Source: Microvirga sp. (GTDB lineage: Bacteria > Pseudomonadota > Alphaproteobacteria > Rhizobiales > Beijerinckiaceae). From it: DNA of 64,000 nucleotides. A program made the position numbers and the translations under genes. The DNA is taken from assembly GCA_029266525.1 (NCBI GenBank), contig JAQSWQ010000002.1, positions 1-64,000 of the forward strand, read 5' to 3'. Shown piece by piece: positions 59,357 through 64,000 of the stretch. Under the pieces are notes generated by a model. The model did not search any database. It was not told the origin of the DNA and worked only from the letters and a program-made list of their open reading frames with translations. Position 1 is the first letter of the stretch. Each line of letters opens with the position of its first letter.

Positions 59357-60112
59357 ATGCGCGAGATCGTCCTCGACACCGAGACCACCGGCACAGATGC
59401 GGCCGCGGGCGACCGCGTCATCGAGATCGGCTGCGTCGAGCTCGTGAACCAGTTCCCGACCGGGCGCACCTTCCACGCCTACATCAACCCGAAGCGCGCG
59501 GTCTCGCAGGGCGCCTTCAATGTGCACGGCCTCTCCGAAGCCTTCCTCGCCGACAAGCCGGTCTTCGCCGCGGTCGCCGAGCCGTTCCTCGATTTCGTCG
59601 GCGACGGCCGCCTGGTGATCCACAACGCCGGCTTCGATATCTCCTTCCTCAATGCCGAGTTCGCCCGCACCGGCCACCCCGCCCTCGACATGGTGCGGGT
59701 CGTCGACACGCTCTCGCTTGCGCGTCGGAAGCACCCGGGCGCGCCGGCTTCGCTCGACGCGCTCTGCGCCCGCTACGGTATCGACAATTCCCGCCGCACG
59801 AAGCACGGCGCGCTCCTCGATGCCGAGCTCCTGTCCGAGGTCTATATCGAACTCATCGGGGGCAAGCAGGCCGATCTCGGCCTTTCGCTGCGCCCCTCCG
59901 CTGCCGCCCGGTCGAGCATCGTGGTCGCGAGGCGCGAGCGCGTGACGATCGCGCGCCTGACCGACGCCGAGCGCGAGGCGCACCTGGCCTTCATCGCCAC
60001 GCTCGGCGAAAGTGCCGTCTGGCGCCACTATGTAAGTCCGGAGGAGGGCTCGCGGCTCCGCCCCTCGTGTTCTTCAGTCGAACCGGCCCGGTTTACTCTC
60101 CGGCCCGCCTGA
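59357..60112 (+). CDS. dnaQ: DNA polymerase III epsilon subunit (proofreading exonuclease)
   Basis: A 251-residue 3'-5' exonuclease. The DEDDh residues are visible: Asp7 and Glu9 (VLDTETTG), Asp94 (HNAGFDISFLN), His150 and Asp155 (KHGALLDAELL). The exonuclease domain ends near residue 170. The C-terminal part is expected to bind the polymerase alpha subunit. The last about 30 residues (EEGSRLRPSCSS onward) look non-conserved and overlap by 20 bases the end of the convergent hydrolase gene. SecB commonly follows dnaQ in this order but is not found here. Confidence 0.93.
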   Translation: MREIVLDTETTGTDAAAGDRVIEIGCVELVNQFPTGRTFHAYINPKRAVSQGAFNVHGLSEAFLADKPVFAAVAEPFLDFVGDGRLVIHNAGFDISFLNAEFARTGHPALDMVRVVDTLSLARRKHPGAPASLDALCARYGIDNSRRTKHGALLDAELLSEVYIELIGGKQADLGLSLRPSAAARSSIVVARRERVTIARLTDAEREAHLAFIATLGESAVWRHYVSPEEGSRLRPSCSSVEPARFTLRPA

Positions 60113-60962
60113 GGAACGGCTGCAGCGCGCGAAGCGTCGCCTCCGGGGCCTCCTCCGGCAGATAGTGCCCGCTGTCGATCGCCCCGCCGGAGACGTCGGC
60201 GGCCCAGTTGCGCCACACTCCAAGCACGTCGTACCAGCGCCCGACCTGGCCCTTGGCGCCCCAGAGCGCGAGGAGCGGACACGCGATGCGGCGGCCGGCC
60301 TTGCGGTCGGCCTCGTCGAGCTCGAAGTCGTAGGTGGCGCCGGCGCGGTAGTCCTCGCACATGGCGTGGATGGTGGCGGGATCCGAGTAGCAGCGCCGGT
60401 ACTCGGCCGTGGCCGCCTCGGCGAAGATCTCGCGGCCGCGGTGGAAGTAGAAGCGGTCAGGATCGGCGCCGATCACCCGTTCGGGGAAATCGAAGGGTTG
60501 CGCCAGGAAGAACCAATGCCAGTAGCCGAGGGCGAAATCCATGCCGGCGCGGCGGAAATGTTCGCCGGTCGGCACGATGTCGAGAACGGCGAGCCCGCGC
60601 ACGCGCTCGGGATGGTCGAGCGCCATGCGGTAGGCGACCCGCCCCCCGCGGTCGTGTCCCACGACCGCGAATCGCTCATGCCCGAGTGCCGCCATCACGG
60701 CCACCATGTCGCGCGCCATCGCCCGCTTCGAATAAGGTTCGTGATCGGGCGCGGTCGGCGGCTTTCCGCTGTCGCCGTAGCCGCGCAAATCGGCGCAGAC
60801 GACGCTGTACTCCTCAGCCAGCGCAGGCGCCGTCAGGTGCCACATGACATGGGTCTGCGGGTGCCCATGCAGCAGGAGGAGCGGCGGCCCGCTCCCGCCG
60901 TGGCGGACGCAGATCGTGCTTTCCGGGGTCGGGATGAGGGCGCGAATGAAGCCGGGGAACAT
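60093..60962 (-). CDS. Alpha/beta hydrolase, haloacetate (fluoroacetate) dehalogenase-like
   Basis: A 289-residue alpha/beta-hydrolase. The residue set of fluoroacetate dehalogenase appears in order with matching spacing: nucleophile Asp104 and carboxylate-binding Arg105 and Arg108 (GHDRGGRVAYRMALDHP), halide-pocket His149 and Trp150 (GYWHWFFLAQP) and Tyr211, and catalytic His266 (DSGHYLPEEAP). LLLHGHPQTHVMWH carries the oxyanion HGxPxxxxxW motif. The acid is Asp128 (VLDIVPT). These support dehalogenation of haloacetates, although many homologues are untested. No neighbour links it to a pathway; it is convergent with dnaQ. Confidence 0.87.
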   Translation of the reverse strand: MFPGFIRALIPTPESTICVRHGGSGPPLLLLHGHPQTHVMWHLTAPALAEEYSVVCADLRGYGDSGKPPTAPDHEPYSKRAMARDMVAVMAALGHERFAVVGHDRGGRVAYRMALDHPERVRGLAVLDIVPTGEHFRRAGMDFALGYWHWFFLAQPFDFPERVIGADPDRFYFHRGREIFAEAATAEYRRCYSDPATIHAMCEDYRAGATYDFELDEADRKAGRRIACPLLALWGAKGQVGRWYDVLGVWRNWAADVSGGAIDSGHYLPEEAPEATLRALQPFLRRAGE

Positions 60963-61058
60963 CGGAGCGATCTCACGCGCAGCGCCGCTAGGGAGGCGAA
61001 CGTGATCTGCGCCGTTTTGAATCGGCTGTCGAGCTCGCAGGTAGCCGCTTGAAGGCGG

Positions 61059-61853
61059 TCAGGCGAGGTCCGCCCGCATGAGGCGGCCGAAGCCTTCGAT
61101 CGGTGCCGTGTACCCGGCGAGCCGCAGGCTGTGCCAGGCGAGCGCGTGGTTCGAGGAGGTGACGGGCTTGCCGAGGCGCGCCTCGAGCGTCTCGACCTGC
61201 TCGACGAGGCGCAGGCTCGTGCACGAGACGAACACCGCATCGACCGAAGGGTGGCGCCCGAGCTCCAGCACCGCCGCCTCGACCGAGCCTGCGTCGATCC
61301 GCGCGACCTCGTTGTCGTTCTCGTGGTTGAAGGAGCCCATCACTGGCACCTCGAGCCCGCGCCGGACGAGGTAGTCGCGCATCATGCGATTGATGCGATC
61401 GACATACGGCGTGAGCAGCGCGAGGCGCCCAGCCTCAACCGCCTTCAAGCCCGCCACCGCGGCTGCAATGGGGTTGGTGCAGGGCGTGCCCGGCCGCTCC
61501 TCGTGCACGCGCGCCGCAACCTTGTCGTCGCCGATCACCATGGCGCCCGAGGTGCAGGCGAAGGCGACGACGTCGATGCGCTCGCCCGGGCGGATGAGCT
61601 TCGTCGCGTAGGCGATGTCGCGCTCCATCTCGGCGAGCGTCTCGGGCGTGATCGAAGCCGAGTTCCAGAGCCGGCTCTCGTAAAACGCGAGGCCGTCGAT
61701 GCCGGTCAGCATGGCGCGCCATTCGTGCTCGATGGTGTGGTCGGTCGCGAGCACGATCAGCCCGAGCGCGGCGCGATGGGCGATGCCCCTGTCGAGCGTG
61801 AAGGGGATGTTGCGGCGGTCGACCAGAAGGTCGCTGTCGAGCTCGGCCAGCAT
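61059..61853 (-). CDS. Asp/Glu racemase superfamily: maleate isomerase/EutA-like protein
   Basis: A 264-residue protein of the maleate isomerase/arylmalonate decarboxylase branch of the Asp/Glu racemase superfamily. Both cysteines are present: Cys100 in VVAFACTSGAMVIG and Cys211 in AVFVSCTSLRLVEQ. GRLALLTPYVDRINRM lies between, as in maleate isomerases and ectoine-utilisation EutA proteins. The start ATG 61853 is 9 bases after the dadA-like stop on the same strand, so the genes are likely co-transcribed. A role in isomerising or racemising a dicarboxylate or amino acid that the dehydrogenase then oxidises is an inference. Confidence 0.83.
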   Translation of the reverse strand: MLAELDSDLLVDRRNIPFTLDRGIAHRAALGLIVLATDHTIEHEWRAMLTGIDGLAFYESRLWNSASITPETLAEMERDIAYATKLIRPGERIDVVAFACTSGAMVIGDDKVAARVHEERPGTPCTNPIAAAVAGLKAVEAGRLALLTPYVDRINRMMRDYLVRRGLEVPVMGSFNHENDNEVARIDAGSVEAAVLELGRHPSVDAVFVSCTSLRLVEQVETLEARLGKPVTSSNHALAWHSLRLAGYTAPIEGFGRLMRADLA

Positions 61854-61862
61854 CGCTTGTCC

Positions 61863-63113
61863 TCACGCGGTTCCGTAGATCATGCCGGTGGTGTCGATCT
61901 CAGGGCTGCGCCCAGCCATGAGATCGGCGGTGATGCGGGCTGAGCCGCAGGCCATGGTCCAGCCCATGTGGCCCTGGCCGGTGTTGATCCAGAGGTTCCT
62001 GTGGCGGCCGCGCCCGAAGATCGGCGTGCCTTCCGGCGTCATGGGGCGAAGGCAGGCCCAGTAGGAGGGGCGCTCGTAATCGGCGGCCTGCGGGAAGAGC
62101 TCGCGCGCCGTGCGGATCATGCCCACGAAGTCCGACGGGCTGTGGCCCGTGTCGTAGCCGGAGAACTCGGCCGTCGCGGTCAGGCGGAACCGCTCCCCCA
62201 TCTTGCACCAGGCGACGAGATTGTTCTCGTCGACGCCGCCGACCTCCGGAGTGGCGTTGTACCCGTCGACCGGCAGCGTCACCGAGTAGCCCTTGATGGG
62301 ATAGACCGGCAGGCGCAGCCCGAGCTTTCGCCCGACGATCGGGGAGTAGCTGCCCAGCGCGATGACGATGTTGTCGGCCGCGACCGCGCCCTTGTCGGTC
62401 ACGACCTTCTCGACCTTGTCGCGGTTGGTCTCAAAGCCCGTGATTGTCGTAGAGAAGCGGAACTCGACGCCCCGTTGTTTCAGGCGCTCGGCCAGCCCAC
62501 AGGTGAACTTGTTTGAATCCCCCTGCTCGTCGCCCGGGCAGTAGAGCCCGCCGGCCACGGCTGCGCGGCTCGACTCGAAGGCGGGCTCGACCTTGGCGAC
62601 GCCGGCGCGGTCGAGCGTCTCCATGCGCTGCCCAGCCTCGCGTAGGATCGCCATATTGGCGATGCCGCGCTCGAGCGAAGCCTCGTCGCGATAGACGTAG
62701 AGCAGGCCTTTGCGGATGCCGTCGTATTCGACGCCGGTCTCGGCGACGAGCTCCTGCAGCGCCGTCTGTGAATAGACGCAGAGCTTGAGCTTCCTCAGCG
62801 TGTTTCGCCGCGCGCGCTCGGAGGTGCAGTTGCGCAGGAACTTCATGCACCAGGACCACAGGCGCGGATCGGCGCTGAGCTTCAATCTCAGCGCCTGGTC
62901 GTCCTGGAACAGCGACTTGATCAGGATCTTCGGCGCGCGCGGCGAGGACCAGGTCAGCGCATGGCCGGGCGCGACGAGCCCGGCATTGGCGTAGCTCGTC
63001 TCATTCGCCGCGACCGGCTGCCGGTCGAGGACGACGACCTCATGGCCTTCCCTGGCGAGCTGCCAGGCGGTCGTCACCCCGATGACGCCGCTGCCGAGGA
63101 TCACCGTACGCAT
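61863..63113 (-). CDS. D-amino acid dehydrogenase (DadA family FAD oxidoreductase)
   Basis: A 416-residue FAD-dependent membrane-associated dehydrogenase that deaminates D-amino acids to 2-oxo acids, passing electrons to the quinone pool. The dinucleotide motif GSGVIGVTTAWQLAREGHEV is at residues 7-26, ANETSYANAGLVAPGHA follows, and the C-terminal motif NTGQGHMGWTMACGSARI matches DadA. The start ATG 63113 has GGAGG at a good spacing; a longer frame reads upstream sequence. It heads a two-gene unit with the racemase-superfamily gene and is divergent from a branched-chain-type binding protein, suggesting catabolism of an imported amino acid. Confidence 0.9.
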   Translation of the reverse strand: MRTVILGSGVIGVTTAWQLAREGHEVVVLDRQPVAANETSYANAGLVAPGHALTWSSPRAPKILIKSLFQDDQALRLKLSADPRLWSWCMKFLRNCTSERARRNTLRKLKLCVYSQTALQELVAETGVEYDGIRKGLLYVYRDEASLERGIANMAILREAGQRMETLDRAGVAKVEPAFESSRAAVAGGLYCPGDEQGDSNKFTCGLAERLKQRGVEFRFSTTITGFETNRDKVEKVVTDKGAVAADNIVIALGSYSPIVGRKLGLRLPVYPIKGYSVTLPVDGYNATPEVGGVDENNLVAWCKMGERFRLTATAEFSGYDTGHSPSDFVGMIRTARELFPQAADYERPSYWACLRPMTPEGTPIFGRGRHRNLWINTGQGHMGWTMACGSARITADLMAGRSPEIDTTGMIYGTA

Positions 63114-63295
63114 GCGCCGACCTCCCATGCCGAAACTGGCAAAGGCCGGGCCGAAACTCAACTGCCGTTGCGATATGCGCCGTTGCTGTTGACGCGCCGG
63201 CAGCCGGTGCGCTGCAATGGGCGGCAGCGGGGATCCGAAGCGGAGCGGGCTCGTTCCGGAACCGCAAGAAGCACAGGCCCGATCGGAGGCAGCGA

Positions 63296-64000
63296 ATGAA
63301 GTCGGTCATGATTAGTGCGGCCGTCCTGGCGCTCCTCGCCGGCACGGCGCAGGCCCAGGTGTCCGACGACGTGGTCAAGATCGCGGTGCTCGACGACATG
63401 TCCGGCGTCTATGCCGATCTCACCGGGCCGGGGGGCGTCGCCGCGGTGCGAATGGCGATCGAGGATTTCGGCGGGAAGGTGCTGGGCAAGTCGATCGACC
63501 TCGTGTTCGCTGATCACCAGAACAAGGCAGACGTGGCCGCGGCCGCCGGGCGTCAGTGGTTCGATGTCGACAAGGTCGACATGGTGACGGGCCTCGGCAA
63601 TTCGGCGGTCGCGCTCGCGATCCAGCAGCTCGCCCGCGAGAAGAACAGGATCAATATCGTGTCGGGCGCGGCCTCGACCGATCTGACCGGCAAATCCTGC
63701 TCGCCGAACGGCCTCCATTGGACCTACGACACCTACGCGCTCGCCAAGGGCACCGGCACAGCTGCGGTGAAGGCAGGGGGCGACACCTGGTTCTTCCTCA
63801 CCGCCGACTACGCCTTCGGCCATTCGCTCGAGGCGAACACCGCCAATGTGGTCAGGGCGGCAGGGGGCAAGGTGCTCGGCGCCGTTCGCCATCCGCTCAA
63901 CACGCCCGATTTCTCCTCCTTCCTGCTGCAGGCGCAGGGATCGGGCGCGAAGATCATCGGCCTCGCCAATGCCGGCGGCGACACCATCAACTCGATCAAA
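63296..64000 (+). CDS. ABC transporter substrate-binding protein, LivJ-like (3' end beyond window)
   Basis: The first 235 residues of a periplasmic binding protein of the branched-chain amino acid class (family 6). A signal peptide spans about 1-20 (MISAAVLALLAGTAQA). The mature start VVKIAVLDDMSGVYADLTGPGGVAAVRMAIEDFGG, in outline, the segment VDMVTGLGNSAVALAIQQLA and FFLTADYAFGHSLE are typical. GGAGG precedes the ATG at 63296. Downstream permease and ATPase genes lie beyond the window. The gene is divergent from the dadA-like gene with a 182-bp gap that presumably carries both promoters; I recognise no operator there. Confidence 0.9.
   Translation, partial: MKSVMISAAVLALLAGTAQAQVSDDVVKIAVLDDMSGVYADLTGPGGVAAVRMAIEDFGGKVLGKSIDLVFADHQNKADVAAAAGRQWFDVDKVDMVTGLGNSAVALAIQQLAREKNRINIVSGAASTDLTGKSCSPNGLHWTYDTYALAKGTGTAAVKAGGDTWFFLTADYAFGHSLEANTANVVRAAGGKVLGAVRHPLNTPDFSSFLLQAQGSGAKIIGLANAGGDTINSIK

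Overview
The window is about 64 kb of GC-rich, densely coding chromosome. The gene order around position 56 kb (hemE and hemJ-rho diverging from a PEP synthase-type regulatory kinase, maf, aroE, coaE and dnaQ), the Tim44-MltA-Smr-XRE run, the lptCAB genes, HWE kinases and several GGAAC-type EcfG promoter matches all point to an alphaproteobacterium, most likely of the order Hyphomicrobiales (Rhizobiales). I cannot name the genus. No rRNA, tRNA, CRISPR array or intact insertion sequence was recognised.

Layout: 0-14 kb is mostly import systems. There is a five-gene dipeptide-type ABC transporter (1.9-8.0 kb), an MFS exporter, a polar amino acid ABC transporter (9.4-12.6 kb) and an M20 peptidase. 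At 13.8-19.1 kb lie gntK-gnd, a ferritin-like stress protein, a double cold-shock-domain protein and an SbmA/YddA-like exporter. At 19.2-25.2 kb a NitT/TauT-type importer is bracketed by two isocitrate lyase/PEP mutase family enzymes, followed by an SDR. At 25.3-33.2 kb there are two hybrid histidine kinases, one a 1943-residue soluble protein with ten 92-residue HAMP units. At 33.5-36.1 kb is a cyanide-insensitive-type cytochrome bd operon with its tiny third subunit.

From 38.2 to 43.3 kb is a plasticity zone. It holds a HigBA-like toxin-antitoxin pair with its own promoter and operator, a broken prophage-like gene, topoisomerase IB, a frameshifted SemiSWEET gene and a conspicuously AT-richer cassette encoding an HD phosphohydrolase and a frameshifted nucleotidyltransferase. 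Normal chromosomal housekeeping resumes at 43.4 kb: glycosyltransferase, methyltransferase, XRE-Smr-MltA-Tim44, then lptB-lptA-lptC. At 51 kb an HWE kinase plus a FAT GUY-type single-domain regulator follow a perfect EcfG promoter.

The 53-60 kb block looks like the chromosomal origin neighbourhood. The interval 56078-56462 between hemE and the regulatory kinase gene is AT-rich and carries clustered GANTC sites, a CtrA-like TTAA-N7-TAAA site and DnaA-box-like sequences. The last 4 kb hold a haloacetate-dehalogenase-like hydrolase, an Asp/Glu racemase-superfamily enzyme, a D-amino acid dehydrogenase and the start of a branched-chain-type substrate-binding protein.

A recurring feature is translational coupling: stop and start codons overlap as GTGA, ATGA or TGATG at many gene pairs. 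Palindromic and fold-back repeats fill many of the wider gaps.
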